NCBI RefSeq assembly: GCF_007860105.1
Contig: NZ_SJPU01000001.1
Location: 2,685,326-2,749,325, forward strand
Source of the DNA: Allorhodopirellula heiligendammensis
GTDB lineage: Bacteria; Planctomycetota; Planctomycetia; Pirellulales; Pirellulaceae
Direction: 5' to 3'
DNA length: 64,000 bases
Shown: piece after piece, positions 1 through 9,533 of the stretch
How the letters are laid out: each line of letters opens with the position of its first letter
Numbering within the stretch: the stretch's first letter is position 1
Position numbers and translations under genes: made by a program
The notes under the pieces: generated by a model
Databases searched by the model: none
The model's input: only the letters and a program-made list of their open reading frames with translations
Told to the model about the DNA's origin: nothing

Positions 1-1071
1 CGCCATCGCAAAAAGTAAAAAACCCTGCGCACCCCAACCGGTGGCGATGTCGAGATAGCCGTTGTGGACGGCGCGGTATTCATTACGAATGTCCGCGATG
101 TATTTCACGCCAAGATCGGAAGCGAAGGCTGCTTCACCACCCGAGCCCAGTGGATGGTCAGCCAACATTCTCAACGCTGCCTTCCAAAACTGCAGGCGCT
201 CGTCCGCCGAGGCATCGCGTTCCTCCTCACCCGCAAAAGTAGTCGAAAAGCGTTCGAAAATTTTGGAATCCTGCGCCATCATAAGAATTCCGAATACCCC
301 TAGCGCGCACACCGTCAGAATCCGCTTCCTGGCTGCACCACGTGTCCCCCAAATGAGCCAACCTGTCGATGCAATCGCGGCCAAAAATGCGCCGCGTGAG
401 TTGCAACGTAGCAGGACTTCGACGATCCACACGCTGCCGAGTACGGTGATCGTTTTTATAGGCCAAGTCGATTTACCGGATACAAACAAATACGCACCAA
501 TCATCAACCCCATCGTCAGCAACCCGCTGACGCCGTTGGAATCACTGGCTCCCGGCAGATGGATGCCTTCCAACCGGCCTCGCTCAATCGACCCCGCGTC
601 GCGGACAACGACTTCAAATCCCACATAAACGCAACCGCAGAACAACGCAATCAAAAAGATCCGCAGGTCTTCTTTGCTTTGGACCGCGAAATAGGTCAAC
701 ACGGCCAGCAGGGATTGCTTCCACGCTAAATCAAACTGCGTGTAGCTGAGCAACGGATTGCTGGCAAACAAAAAGTGCACGAGCCCGGCATTGATGGAGA
801 ACAAGACGAGCAGGAAATAGGTTCGTCGCGCTGTGGAAGTTAACTTTTGACGCGTCGGCCAATGCATGGCCACGGTCAAGGCTAACGCACACGCGGCGTA
901 CAGGTTCCAGCTCGTCGTCATACTGAGCATTCCCGATCGCCCCCACCACCAGAATTGCGGCGCGGCAAAATAGGTCATCAAATATGCGCACACTGACCAA
1001 ATGGGGCGTGAAAACCCCTTCGCTGTCAGCGTCAGAAACAAGCCCAGCCAAATGATCGCGGTTAAGCTCAC
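1..1071 (-). CDS. O-antigen ligase/polymerase family membrane protein (3' end beyond window)
   Basis: Reading the minus strand from a GTG at 1071 gives an uninterrupted, strongly hydrophobic protein of at least 357 residues that runs off the left edge. Near the visible end is the motif HNGYLDIATGWGAQG, which matches the HNxxLxxxxxxGxxG signature of the Wzy_C/O-antigen ligase family; many tryptophan- and leucine-rich membrane segments precede it. The family joins or polymerises polyprenyl-linked glycans at the outer face of the inner membrane. The GTG overlaps the TGA of the upstream glycosyltransferase by four bases, which supports this start and translational coupling. Whether it acts as ligase or polymerase cannot be told from sequence. 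Confidence 0.85.
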   Translation of the reverse strand, partial: MSLTAIIWLGLFLTLTAKGFSRPIWSVCAYLMTYFAAPQFWWWGRSGMLSMTTSWNLYAACALALTVAMHWPTRQKLTSTARRTYFLLVLFSINAGLVHFLFASNPLLSYTQFDLAWKQSLLAVLTYFAVQSKEDLRIFLIALFCGCVYVGFEVVVRDAGSIERGRLEGIHLPGASDSNGVSGLLTMGLMIGAYLFVSGKSTWPIKTITVLGSVWIVEVLLRCNSRGAFLAAIASTGWLIWGTRGAARKRILTVCALGVFGILMMAQDSKIFERFSTTFAGEEERDASADERLQFWKAALRMLADHPLGSGGEAAFASDLGVKYIADIRNEYRAVHNGYLDIATGWGAQGFLLFAMA

Positions 1072-2318
1072 GCGGAGTGACCCCCAGGTGCAATCTGACG
1101 TTCCGGTACGGACAGCAATCGCATGTACAACTTGCGGTAGCCTTGGATCATGTGATCGAGCGTGTAGTGGTTTTCATAAACGCACTCGGACGATGCACCA
1201 TGACGGTTTCGCAAGGGCGGGTCGCCTGCATACTGCGCCAGCGAACGAGCGAGGCACACCGGGTCCCCTGCAGGAACGACCATGCCACACTTAGCACGGG
1301 ACTGGACCAGGATGCTGCTGTCGCCTACGTCGCTGGCGACGATTGGCAATCGGCAGCTCATCGCCTCGAGAATGGACATGCTCATCGCTTCGGTATGACT
1401 GCAATTGACATACACGTCCATCGCCGACATCCAGTCGCCCACATTGGCATGATAGCCAACCAAGTGAACCCGCTCGCCGAGCTCGCACTGCACGATCAAT
1501 TGCTGCAGCGATTGCTGCTGGGGTCCGTCGCCCACGATCACGGTGTGAACATCAATGCCACTGTCCACTAATTCCTTCGTGGCTCGAATCAGAGTATCAA
1601 ACCCCTTGAGTGCTTCCAGTCGCCCCACACTGCCGACCAAGATTGCTGAGTCCGCAATGCCGAGCGATTGACGAACCTGAGAATCAACTCCAGACGCAGG
1701 CCGTTGAACGCCGTTGGGAATCGTGACGACGGAGGCTGCAGGGAACGCCCATTGTTCCTCAATCCCCTGGCGCACCGTTTCCGCACAGGCCACCACAGCA
1801 CCGCATTTCCGAAAGGCAAATCGCCGCAGCTTTGCTTGAGCTTCGCGACGAAGGCCTGCCGTTGCCGTGCCGAGCCGGTCCTGCTGACTGTGCTCAGCGT
1901 GCACATGCACCACACCGGCGAGTCGACACGCCAAGCTGGTTTCAACCAGTGTTCCCCAGTTGTGCGAATGCGCGATCTGAATCTGATTGGCTTTCAACCA
2001 CCTCGCCAAGCGGAAGACGAGACGCAGGTCGTTACCCGCTCGCTTGTTCATGGAAACAGGCATGATCTGCTCTCGCGTTACCCAATCGGGAGCACTGCCG
2101 AGATCACCAAACGAGACGATCTCCGGTGCAAACTGATCGGCCGGGAGGCGATTAACAAGATGCGCGACACAGCGTTCTAAACCTCCAGCGGCATAACGCG
2201 TCACCACAAACGCGATACGGATCGGCCGATGACGGACTGCTGCAGAAGACGCATCGTCGCTGGAAGGCCTAGCCACCGGGCGCGTCCTGGGCAGCTGAAT
2301 CGCCGATGTTGAAACCAC
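1068..2318 (-). CDS. Glycosyltransferase family 4, exosortase/EPS-system type
   Basis: A protein of 416 residues with a GT-B fold pattern. The N-terminal Rossmann half begins at about residue 33 with RIAFVVTRYAAGGLERCVAH, a glycine-rich segment resembling the Stp2 sugar transferases found in PEP-CTERM/exosortase loci. The C-terminal half carries GSVGRLEALKGFDTLI and the nucleotide-sugar EX7E region around EAMSMSILEAMSC. It probably adds a sugar to a polyprenyl-linked repeat unit in the cytoplasm. The start is a GTG with an in-frame stop close upstream, and the first 30 residues are low complexity, so the exact start is uncertain. It overlaps the following polymerase gene by 4 bp. Confidence 0.88.
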   Translation of the reverse strand: MVSTSAIQLPRTRPVARPSSDDASSAAVRHRPIRIAFVVTRYAAGGLERCVAHLVNRLPADQFAPEIVSFGDLGSAPDWVTREQIMPVSMNKRAGNDLRLVFRLARWLKANQIQIAHSHNWGTLVETSLACRLAGVVHVHAEHSQQDRLGTATAGLRREAQAKLRRFAFRKCGAVVACAETVRQGIEEQWAFPAASVVTIPNGVQRPASGVDSQVRQSLGIADSAILVGSVGRLEALKGFDTLIRATKELVDSGIDVHTVIVGDGPQQQSLQQLIVQCELGERVHLVGYHANVGDWMSAMDVYVNCSHTEAMSMSILEAMSCRLPIVASDVGDSSILVQSRAKCGMVVPAGDPVCLARSLAQYAGDPPLRNRHGASSECVYENHYTLDHMIQGYRKLYMRLLSVPERQIAPGGHSA

Positions 2319-2898
2319 GTCCCCTACTCATGTTTCGATCCCCAGTTACGAGAGCACCCTCCGGTCTCCCCTCACGTACGCGTCGGGGGAGAGTGAGCGG
2401 CGACACGGGGACGCAGTTTTGTCTGGATATAATGGAATTTACCAATGGAAACGGATTGCAAAGACCGGTTTCGGCAACGGGGTCTCTACAACATGGACGG
2501 CCGCGAACGCATAAACCGTGTTGTTACGTGGGCCAAAACGTGGACCCTACTGCTTGGCGGCGGTGGCTACGTGGTCTCCACCGCCTGGCGACGGAGCGCG
2601 GGTTTGGGTTGTCTATTCCGCAAAACCCTACTAGCCGTTTCGGCGTTAGCCTGGGGCTACCGGGAAATCAGACTGGGCCTGCCGGGAAAAACGGGGCGAA
2701 ACTCTGCAGGGGTGCGGGATTGGCAAGGCATGTCCCGTTCGATGATATCCTAATGCTATTTCCAGGCCCTGCGGAACATTCGTTTGGCGGAGAGGACTCG
2801 TGCGAAAACATTTTGGATACTCGATGGGGCTGAAGCATTATTGGCGTTGGAAAGATGGTGCACAACGAGCGTCCTCTTGAATGCTGGACAGCCTGCGT
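2319..2898. other. 580-bp gap inside the EPS cluster, no gene seen
   Basis: This stretch separates two glycosyltransferase genes on the minus strand. The short reading frames in it lack codon bias or recognisable motifs on either strand. It probably holds the promoter for the downstream glycosyltransferase-polymerase pair, but I could not identify convincing promoter hexamers or a terminator. Confidence 0.4.
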
Positions 2899-4242
2899 CT
2901 ACCCACCTGCCTTAATTGATTCGTCGAGGACGGACGCCAGTAACTTTGTCAGTTCACGACCATTGTAACGCAACCGCGCTGCCTGCCGCTGCGTCGTCAG
3001 CTCTGCGGAGCCACGCATCGCGACCGCCGACTGGAGTGCTTGAGCAATGCCGTCGATATCATTGCTCGCGGCGGTTGTCCCACCTGCCTGCCGTATAACT
3101 TCCTCAGTTGGCGCACTATCGCAGACGGCCACGATGGGCTGATCGAAGAGCAACATTTCGAACACCTTTCCAGGGATCTGGAAGGGGGCGTTGGGCTGGA
3201 TCACAACCAGCAGATCAGCACGGGACAAACGACTCAGCGTCTCACCGTGCGAAAGTTCACCGAGCCACCGGACCGACGCCTCACAACCCACCTCGCCCGC
3301 GATCTTGACCGGATCGAATGCCGCGTCGTAGGAGCCGATATGGTGGAACTCGATATTCGTACCCGACTTCGCTAATTGAGCGATGGCTTCGATCAGCGGT
3401 CGGGGATCACGCTGAACATAGAGCGAGCCGGCGTGAACCGCGGTGATCGGAGTAGCATCGCGACGGGCAACAACGTGACCGGCGACCTCGATCTCTGGGT
3501 CAAACCCGTTCGTGATCGTCACAAACCTGCCAGACTTCGCCAAAGCCGGGTACGCCGCCACAAAACTAGCGAGCGATCCGGCGTTATTGGCGATCACCTT
3601 CGTAGCCGAACGGACCACCATCCGCTCCAGCCACGGCGTCAGCCGGCGGCCGATGGGATTGCGTTTACGAATCCAGCTATTCCTGGCCCACGGGTCGCGA
3701 AAATCAGCGACAAATGGGAGCCCCATTTTCTGGGCGACGTGCCGCACGGCCAAGTGGACTGAATGCGGGGGGCCCGTGGAGTAAACCACGTCCACGCCAC
3801 CTTGGCGACAACGCTCAATCGCTGCACCGGCAGCCTTTCGACTCCATCCCCGCTCCAAATCAGGGGTCTGCTCGATAAACTGCCAGATCGGCCGAAGCAG
3901 CGATTTCCCCATAGCGACAACTTTGCTTTCACGGGGTACCGATCGCGGTTGCGAATCGCTTGGGAGCTGCGACTCGGCTGCCAAACGGGGCGCTGCGCCT
4001 GGCGTATGGCCCTGCCTATCATCGTCAATCCGGATAATTTCGAGGTGCTCAAGCCCCGGAATCCGCATCTCGCCTGGTACGGAGAACTGCGTCTCGGCAG
4101 CGAGAGGCACCGTTTTGGTGATCACAATCACTTCCCAGCCAAAGTCACGCAGGTACCGAACAAACCGATCAGTGCGATGAGCTCCCGCCGCAGCGTTCGG
4201 TGGGAACAGTGGAGCGATCATTAAGACGGTTTTTTTCGACAT
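2899..4242 (-). CDS. Glycosyltransferase family 4
   Basis: A 447-residue GT-B type protein. The N-terminus (KTVLMIAPLFPPNAAAGAHR) has the usual donor-independent Rossmann start of GT4 enzymes that remodel surface glycans. VVYSTGPPHSVHL and VADFRDPWARNSW are typical of the WfgS/YfnE-like subgroup, and the C-terminal half has HAGSLYVQRDPRPLIEAI. The ATG at 4242 is preceded by an AGAG-type ribosome site. It lies between the acetyltransferase gene (about 135 bp upstream) and the second glycosyltransferase. The sugar and linkage cannot be predicted. Confidence 0.87.
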   Translation of the reverse strand: MSKKTVLMIAPLFPPNAAAGAHRTDRFVRYLRDFGWEVIVITKTVPLAAETQFSVPGEMRIPGLEHLEIIRIDDDRQGHTPGAAPRLAAESQLPSDSQPRSVPRESKVVAMGKSLLRPIWQFIEQTPDLERGWSRKAAGAAIERCRQGGVDVVYSTGPPHSVHLAVRHVAQKMGLPFVADFRDPWARNSWIRKRNPIGRRLTPWLERMVVRSATKVIANNAGSLASFVAAYPALAKSGRFVTITNGFDPEIEVAGHVVARRDATPITAVHAGSLYVQRDPRPLIEAIAQLAKSGTNIEFHHIGSYDAAFDPVKIAGEVGCEASVRWLGELSHGETLSRLSRADLLVVIQPNAPFQIPGKVFEMLLFDQPIVAVCDSAPTEEVIRQAGGTTAASNDIDGIAQALQSAVAMRGSAELTTQRQAARLRYNGRELTKLLASVLDESIKAGG

Positions 4243-4378
4243 AGTCTCTTTAGTTTCGCTGATCTCGAAACAATGCTAATGAATCTGTGCACCGGTCTCA
4301 ATGTGTTCAATACGGACAAACCGCGTTAACACCTGATACCTCGAAAGGTGCTCCTAGCACTGTGTCAAAGACCTAATA

Positions 4379-5215
4379 CTAAGCATCAAAGTTCCCCCGA
4401 GGTTTCAACAAAAAATGGGGGTTTGCAAGCAACTTGGGCAAAAGCCAATCATGAAATGCTTTCGCATCAATCATCGTCGACCTCGACTTTCCAATCGGCC
4501 GCGAGCGGACGCAGGCTACGGCTTCTAAATCCTGCTCCAACTCGGAAAAACGACTTGGAATCGCAGTGGCGTGACAGCGTATATCCACAAATCGACTCTC
4601 GCCACTACTATCTATAATTTCAAACCGATCAGACTCTGCTTTTGAAAGATATGAACAGTTTGCCAACGATTCAACGCAGTGAAAGCAGGTATTTCGCTCT
4701 AGCCCTACACCGAACAGTAGGATCTTTCCGCTTCCCATAATGAGTTTATGGTAAGGTGATTTGGCACCGCATGGGGAATCGCATGCCAAGTGATTCGCAG
4801 TAAAACGAGCGGCATCCTTCCCCCAAGCGGCGACAGAATGACTCGGATGCTCGCTACGAATGACATCGTCACGAAGCCGAAAGCACTCAGATATCGCACC
4901 AACAAGGGAAGGCGAATTCCGCACATCAAACTTCCGAAGTCCACGATTAACCTCTCGCCAATTATGAGTTGGAAAGAGCAGCGTTCCTGTCGGCCCGACC
5001 ACTTTCATCAAGGACTCAATCACTCCTTCTGCACCGTGCTCAATGCGCCCCGCAGACGACAAAGATGAATGAACGAGAACGGAATCACCCGAAGCCAAGC
5101 CGAGCTCAAGAAAATGTTCGACAAGCTGTCCCTCGGTTATCTTCGGCTGTGCAATGAAACGCAGTGCCGTTTTCGCTATCTTTTTAATCCTTCGCTTCAT
5201 TTGTCGCGTACTCAT
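4379..5215 (-). CDS. AAC(3)-family N-acetyltransferase, probable sugar acetylation in EPS locus
   Basis: The protein (278 residues from the ATG at 5215) matches the aminoglycoside N3-acetyltransferase fold. It has GDSVLVHSSLSS near the N-terminus, GPTGTLLFPTHNW, SEHPSHSVAAWG with the catalytic-type histidine of this family, and LLFGVGLERNTCFHCVE. Members inside polysaccharide clusters usually acetylate an amino sugar rather than an antibiotic, and that is the better guess here. A longer frame starts at a TTG (5275), but the ATG at 5215 with GGA upstream gives a family-like N-terminus. Confidence 0.8.
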   Translation of the reverse strand: MSTRQMKRRIKKIAKTALRFIAQPKITEGQLVEHFLELGLASGDSVLVHSSLSSAGRIEHGAEGVIESLMKVVGPTGTLLFPTHNWREVNRGLRKFDVRNSPSLVGAISECFRLRDDVIRSEHPSHSVAAWGKDAARFTANHLACDSPCGAKSPYHKLIMGSGKILLFGVGLERNTCFHCVESLANCSYLSKAESDRFEIIDSSGESRFVDIRCHATAIPSRFSELEQDLEAVACVRSRPIGKSRSTMIDAKAFHDWLLPKLLANPHFLLKPRGNFDA

Positions 5216-5324
5216 GATGTATTCCGCTGCAACATGTGCATGAACAATTCTATCGCCCCGTGTATCAAACACCAACTTATCATTTCGTCAGAGCGGTATA
5301 CTCAGGACTGAAACAATGAGCCGG

Positions 5325-6896
5325 CTAGTCGATTGAACGACAGCGAGGGCGGGGAACACGGTCGAACATGCGACGGGGAATTGATTTGAGGATTTCACGT
5401 TGGGCAGGCTCCAACAGCACCCACGCGAGCAACGCAAGTGCCATGCTGCCCTGCAGCAGGAATGCGAGTATCAATCCCGTCCAGCCCACGGGAGTGAACA
5501 AGCGATAGCACGCGTAAGACACCCCCGCTAAGACGCAGGCGAAGACTGCCGGACGAGCCAGCACTCGCCATAGCACAGCGGGTACCGATAACTGCAGCAC
5601 ATGTGCGTGACGAGGCAGGTGTCCCAGGACGGCGAACAATGCTGCCGGCACCAGCGTTCCGATCGCAACTCCCACTACCCCATACAGTTTTCCGAGCGCG
5701 AGACTGAGGCCAAGGTTGCAGACGGCTTCGCCTGCGTACAGGATCGCGACGCTACGAACGGCCCCCTCGGCTAACAACAATTGTGTGCCACAACGTTGCA
5801 CACTGACGAATACACTCGCACCGCCCAGCAACAGAAACAACAGCGGGGCCTGGCTCTGGATCTCCGCTAAGACATCAGTGTCGCGCAACCATAGCCCGAT
5901 AAATGGCGCCAGCAATGCTGATCCGCAAATCGTGGCTGCGACCGACACCCCGATTACCAACCGAGACATGGTGAAGTAGAGCTGCCGTCGCTTTCCCATA
6001 TCCTTACTCGACCTCAAGTGCGCCATCGCGGGAAATAGCACGCGAACGGAAATCGTCACCAGTCGATTGCATTGATCGATAATCGACCCGGCAATCCCAA
6101 ACGGGACCACCGCAGCGGCTCCGATCAAATACGTGATCACAATCGCATCGGTAAAGAAGATCAGTTGGCGACTGACATACGTGGCCGCATTCCAGATCCC
6201 AAATTTCCACAACTCTTTTAACTCCGCCACGCTCCAGCACCATCGCAGGCCGCGCAGGGCTGGATACATATGCCTCGCTCGCCACCAGCGCAGCGTCCCA
6301 TCAATCAACGCCATACACGCGGTCACCATCGCCAGTCCAACCAGCCCGCCACCGAGCGACAGTACGAGCACGATGACGAGCGCCGATACGATGCGTGAGA
6401 CGACGACAAATAGGTTTTCGATGTCAAATCGCTGCAGCCCCGTCAGCACCGATTGGTAGGGGGCGAAAAGCATTTGCGTACAAAATGCCACTGCGTTGAG
6501 CAAGACAACGGGAACGATTTGACGACGCAGTTCTGGCGAAACGTCAATCGAACTGGCGACCACGATCGCGAGCACCGTTGCAACGACCAGAAGAATGCCA
6601 CCGAGCGCCGTGAGCACTGGCATCGCTGCAGCGATGTGCCGCCGCACCGCCTCGGAATCATCATCGGCGATGCGACGGGTGATCGTCTGGACAATTCCGG
6701 CACGCAGCCCCAGATCCACGAGACCGTAGTATCCGACAAGACTTTGCAGAAGCAGCCACAATCCGTACGCTTCGCCACCGAGATTCTCGATGATGATGGG
6801 CGTGAGGAAAAAAATCACCGCGAGGTTGACGGCGAACCCTACCCAGTTCGCCGCAATGTTCCGGGTGACGATACGGGTGACGCTATTGCTACGCAA
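5325..6896 (-). CDS. Polysaccharide flippase (oligosaccharide flippase/MOP superfamily)
   Basis: A 523-residue integral membrane protein with about 12-14 hydrophobic segments. The start RNIAANWVGFAVNLAVIFFL is followed by GGEAYGLWLLLQSLVGYYG, a classic Wzx/RfbX-type opening in which the first two helices are joined by a short loop. This family flips polyprenyl-linked repeat units across the inner membrane, which fits the neighbouring sugar transferase and O-antigen-ligase-like gene. The frame opens with TTG because an in-frame stop lies just upstream and no early ATG exists; a GAAG sequence precedes it. Confidence 0.87.
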   Translation of the reverse strand: MRSNSVTRIVTRNIAANWVGFAVNLAVIFFLTPIIIENLGGEAYGLWLLLQSLVGYYGLVDLGLRAGIVQTITRRIADDDSEAVRRHIAAAMPVLTALGGILLVVATVLAIVVASSIDVSPELRRQIVPVVLLNAVAFCTQMLFAPYQSVLTGLQRFDIENLFVVVSRIVSALVIVLVLSLGGGLVGLAMVTACMALIDGTLRWWRARHMYPALRGLRWCWSVAELKELWKFGIWNAATYVSRQLIFFTDAIVITYLIGAAAVVPFGIAGSIIDQCNRLVTISVRVLFPAMAHLRSSKDMGKRRQLYFTMSRLVIGVSVAATICGSALLAPFIGLWLRDTDVLAEIQSQAPLLFLLLGGASVFVSVQRCGTQLLLAEGAVRSVAILYAGEAVCNLGLSLALGKLYGVVGVAIGTLVPAALFAVLGHLPRHAHVLQLSVPAVLWRVLARPAVFACVLAGVSYACYRLFTPVGWTGLILAFLLQGSMALALLAWVLLEPAQREILKSIPRRMFDRVPRPRCRSID

Positions 6897-7255
6897 CGAT
6901 CTTCATTTTTAGAAAGTGGGAAGGGCCAAGTGAATGGACTGCAGCGAACTGTCTTGCCATCCGAGTGGACTTCGTCCGCTTGGGTGACAGCGTGATGCTG
7001 AAACCCATGGCGAGATCGCGAGGGAAACCCACGCAGTTAACTTTAGGAATTGGTCTTGATCGTAGGACGGGACCATTGTCCCGTGCTTGAAGTGATTTCG
7101 GTGACACATCGCCCAGCTGCACACTCGGGACAATGGTCCCAAGCTACGAAGTGGCGCCCCCGAAGGGCGGCGATGATTTTTTGAACAGGTGGGAGGCTAG
7201 CTTAACGGTGCCGAGGGAGGGTGGAAGGCATGGAGGAAGTAAATGCGTGATAGGA
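6897..7255. other. 359-bp intergenic region with paired palindromes
   Basis: No convincing gene lies between the deacetylase and flippase genes. The stretch contains two self-complementary hairpins that are also inverted copies of each other (annotated separately). The remainder shows nothing recognisable. Confidence 0.5.
7061..7149. repeat. Pair of inverted hairpin repeats
   Basis: The left copy contains ACGGGAC-CATT-GTCCCGT (7067-7084), a perfect 7-bp stem with a 4-nt loop. The right copy contains GGGAC-AATG-GTCCC (7127-7140). The 26-bp segments 7061-7086 and 7124-7149 are inverted copies of each other with about three mismatches, separated by 37 bp. This looks like a REP-type palindromic element or a bidirectional attenuator in the exopolysaccharide operon. 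Function is not known. Confidence 0.6.
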
Positions 7256-8167
7256 TTACGCTTGAACGACTGGGGCGATCGGACAATTTTCCAAAGACTG
7301 TTGCATCGTGCCGAAAGGGTGGCTTTGGATGAGGCGGCGAAGCTTCGGTTCGGTACGGGCGAGGTTGACGTAATGCCGAAAGCGACTCTTCGCTCCGGCA
7401 CCGCGAATTCGTGGTTGACCGGGGTCAATTTCCCAGGGGTGGATGTAGAACATCGCAGGGCGGCCGATGCGCTCGAGTTGAGTGATGGCCGCGGAAGTGA
7501 CCCGGCGCGGGAGCAGGCGGAAGTAGCCGCCACCGACGGGGACGGTGACGCCGCTGATCTTCGATGCGGTGGGTGGGAACTCTAGTAGGTCGCCGCGCTT
7601 GGTGCTGATTGTGTGAATCTCGGGCGTGGCGCTGGGCATGCCATACCGGTCGTGGCCGGAAATGGGGAAGATGCTGCTGTCGTGCGTGAAACCGTGCTCG
7701 GCCAGAATGTCTAACGCCCACAACGAGCGCTCGACAATCGAGAAACTTGGAGCACGGTACGCGGTCGCTCGAACGCCGCAGGCGTTGTGGATCGCATCGA
7801 CCGACGCGGTGATGTCCTCAGCGAATTGCTCGGGGGTGAGATCGTATACGAGCCGGTGCCAATACCCGTGTGAGGCGATCTGGTGACCTGATGCGGTGAT
7901 CCGGCGGACGAGCGCGGGGTACCGTTCGGCGACCCAGCCCAGGACAAAAAAAGTCGCTCGAACTTCACAGTCGTCAAACAGAGCGAGCAGACGATCCGTG
8001 TTGGCTTCCACCCGGCTCTCGTGCTGGTCCCAGTCGCTTCTCGAAACTCGATGTTCAAATGCGGATACTTGATAGTAGTCTTCCACATCGACGGTTAAGG
8101 CGTGACAAATCCGATGTTCCGATGCCAGCTTCTGGGGTGGCAGTTCGTGGGCGTTCGGACTCGACAA
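7256..8167 (-). CDS. Polysaccharide deacetylase, exosortase-locus subfamily (DUF3473)
   Basis: A 303-residue NodB-homology (carbohydrate esterase 4) protein. The metal-binding aspartates are in LTVDVEDYYQV near residue 28, the histidine motif is SHGYWH, and RAPSFS is the third NodB motif. The C-terminal FYIHPWEID is typical of the DUF3473 extension found in PEP-CTERM/exosortase polysaccharide loci. It should remove N-acetyl groups from the nascent surface polysaccharide. No ATG exists at the family-like N-terminus; TTG at 8167 is the best start. It lies between the sugar transferase and flippase genes on the same strand. Confidence 0.9.
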   Translation of the reverse strand: MSSPNAHELPPQKLASEHRICHALTVDVEDYYQVSAFEHRVSRSDWDQHESRVEANTDRLLALFDDCEVRATFFVLGWVAERYPALVRRITASGHQIASHGYWHRLVYDLTPEQFAEDITASVDAIHNACGVRATAYRAPSFSIVERSLWALDILAEHGFTHDSSIFPISGHDRYGMPSATPEIHTISTKRGDLLEFPPTASKISGVTVPVGGGYFRLLPRRVTSAAITQLERIGRPAMFYIHPWEIDPGQPRIRGAGAKSRFRHYVNLARTEPKLRRLIQSHPFGTMQQSLENCPIAPVVQA

Positions 8168-8400
8168 AATCTTACTGAGGAGTTGTGAGGGTGTGGTAAG
8201 TATTGGGAGCGTTGTCGGGCGGTTGGATTGGTGAGCCGAGGCGCGTTAGCGGCCGGGGTCGCGATAACGCCCGGTGCTAGTCGGTACTCGGCTCAGCCTA
8301 ATGCCCGGTGAATTACGGCACTCGGTTCAGGGAATGCGTGGGGCTTCGATGAAAGCTGACAGGTCGTTAGCGCGTCCCAGCAGAGGGAGCGTGGCGAGCG

Positions 8401-9411
8401 TTAGCGGGGGCGATTTGGAAACGATGTGTAAGATGAATCGTCGCTGCCCGCAGCGAGCGAGAACGCAACGGCAGGGCTTACGGAACTCCGTGAGTCCACC
8501 ATCGCCTCGGCACGTACCGCAGGGCGAACTTGGCGGATCGATGACGCGTGTTGCGAATCCTGCGTAGAACAAACGTCTTTGACGAGGTGGGTTCGATCCA
8601 ATCGCATCAGCTTCGTGACGATATGCCCTTTCACGCCGACCATTCGCAACGCAGTCGCCGCGATCATGCGAACATCGAGCCACAGATTGGCGTTATCAAT
8701 ATAGTTCAAGTCAAGGATTTGCTTGCGTCGGACGTCCTCAATGCTCTCATCTGGCGGCAGATTGATCTGAGCCAGCCCCGTCACACCTGGCTTGACCGCG
8801 GTTCGCAGGTAGTAGCCACTGATCTGCTGGGCGAGGTCCTCGCAAATCTGCGGCCGCTCGGGACGCGGACCCACCAAAGACATTTCGCCTCGGCAGACAT
8901 TGTACAACTGCGGAAGTTCGTCGAGATGCAACTTCCGTAACACCCGGCCAACGAAATTGACGCGTGAATCACCCTTGACCGCCCACTGCGGCTGACCAGG
9001 CTTCTCAGCGTTTTGGACCATGGAGCGAAGCTTAAAAATTTCGAATGGCTTGCCATTCAAGCCCACTCTTTCTTGCTTGTAGAACCCGGGGCCACGAGAG
9101 GTCGCTCGCACGACCAGATACAAGGCAAGTATGACTGGTGAAAAGAGCACGAGCAGCACAAAGCCAATGCATCGATCCAGCAAATACTTTCTCTCAAAAA
9201 ATGCGCCGCTTTCCGCTGCACTGAAGCGCTGGGCATGCGGCGAATCCACTCGCGTCGGGAATACCCTGGCGGCGGGACCGTCGTCCGCGCAACCCGTGCA
9301 CTGGGGGGCGATGGCACGTTGCAGGCTGTGGTTTCTGTGAGTTGCAGGTTGCTCGCCATGAGCTGCCTGCTGCTCTGAATCCGTCGCTGCGTCTGATGAA
9401 TTACCGTACAT
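8401..9411 (-). CDS. Polyprenyl-phosphate sugar transferase (initiating phosphoglycosyl transferase)
   Basis: The 336-residue protein has a low-complexity first 75 residues and then a monotopic phosphoglycosyl transferase domain. It shows one hydrophobic re-entrant segment (CIGFVLLVLFSPVILALYLV), YKQERVGLNGKPFEIFKLRS, the catalytic dyad context LHLDELPQLYN, and SLVGPRPERP. The enzyme transfers a phospho-sugar to undecaprenyl phosphate at the cytoplasmic face, starting repeat-unit synthesis. The ATG at 9411 has AGGAT about nine bases upstream. About 65 residues follow the conserved domain without recognisable features. Confidence 0.92.
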   Translation of the reverse strand: MYGNSSDAATDSEQQAAHGEQPATHRNHSLQRAIAPQCTGCADDGPAARVFPTRVDSPHAQRFSAAESGAFFERKYLLDRCIGFVLLVLFSPVILALYLVVRATSRGPGFYKQERVGLNGKPFEIFKLRSMVQNAEKPGQPQWAVKGDSRVNFVGRVLRKLHLDELPQLYNVCRGEMSLVGPRPERPQICEDLAQQISGYYLRTAVKPGVTGLAQINLPPDESIEDVRRKQILDLNYIDNANLWLDVRMIAATALRMVGVKGHIVTKLMRLDRTHLVKDVCSTQDSQHASSIRQVRPAVRAEAMVDSRSSVSPAVAFSLAAGSDDSSYTSFPNRPR

Positions 9412-9533
9412 ATTGAATATCCTATGATCTCCTACCGGGGGGACGCCAGCATCCTAGCAAGGGTGGTGTCAGTGACAAGGGGATGTCCCTGCCGAATAAT
9501 AAAAAAATCGTCGAGGTCTGAACGTGACAGAGA

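Noticed and set aside
2306..2833. Plus-strand frames of 175 and 102 residues in the gap between two glycosyltransferase genes
   Set aside because: No ribosome site, no coding bias and no recognisable motif.
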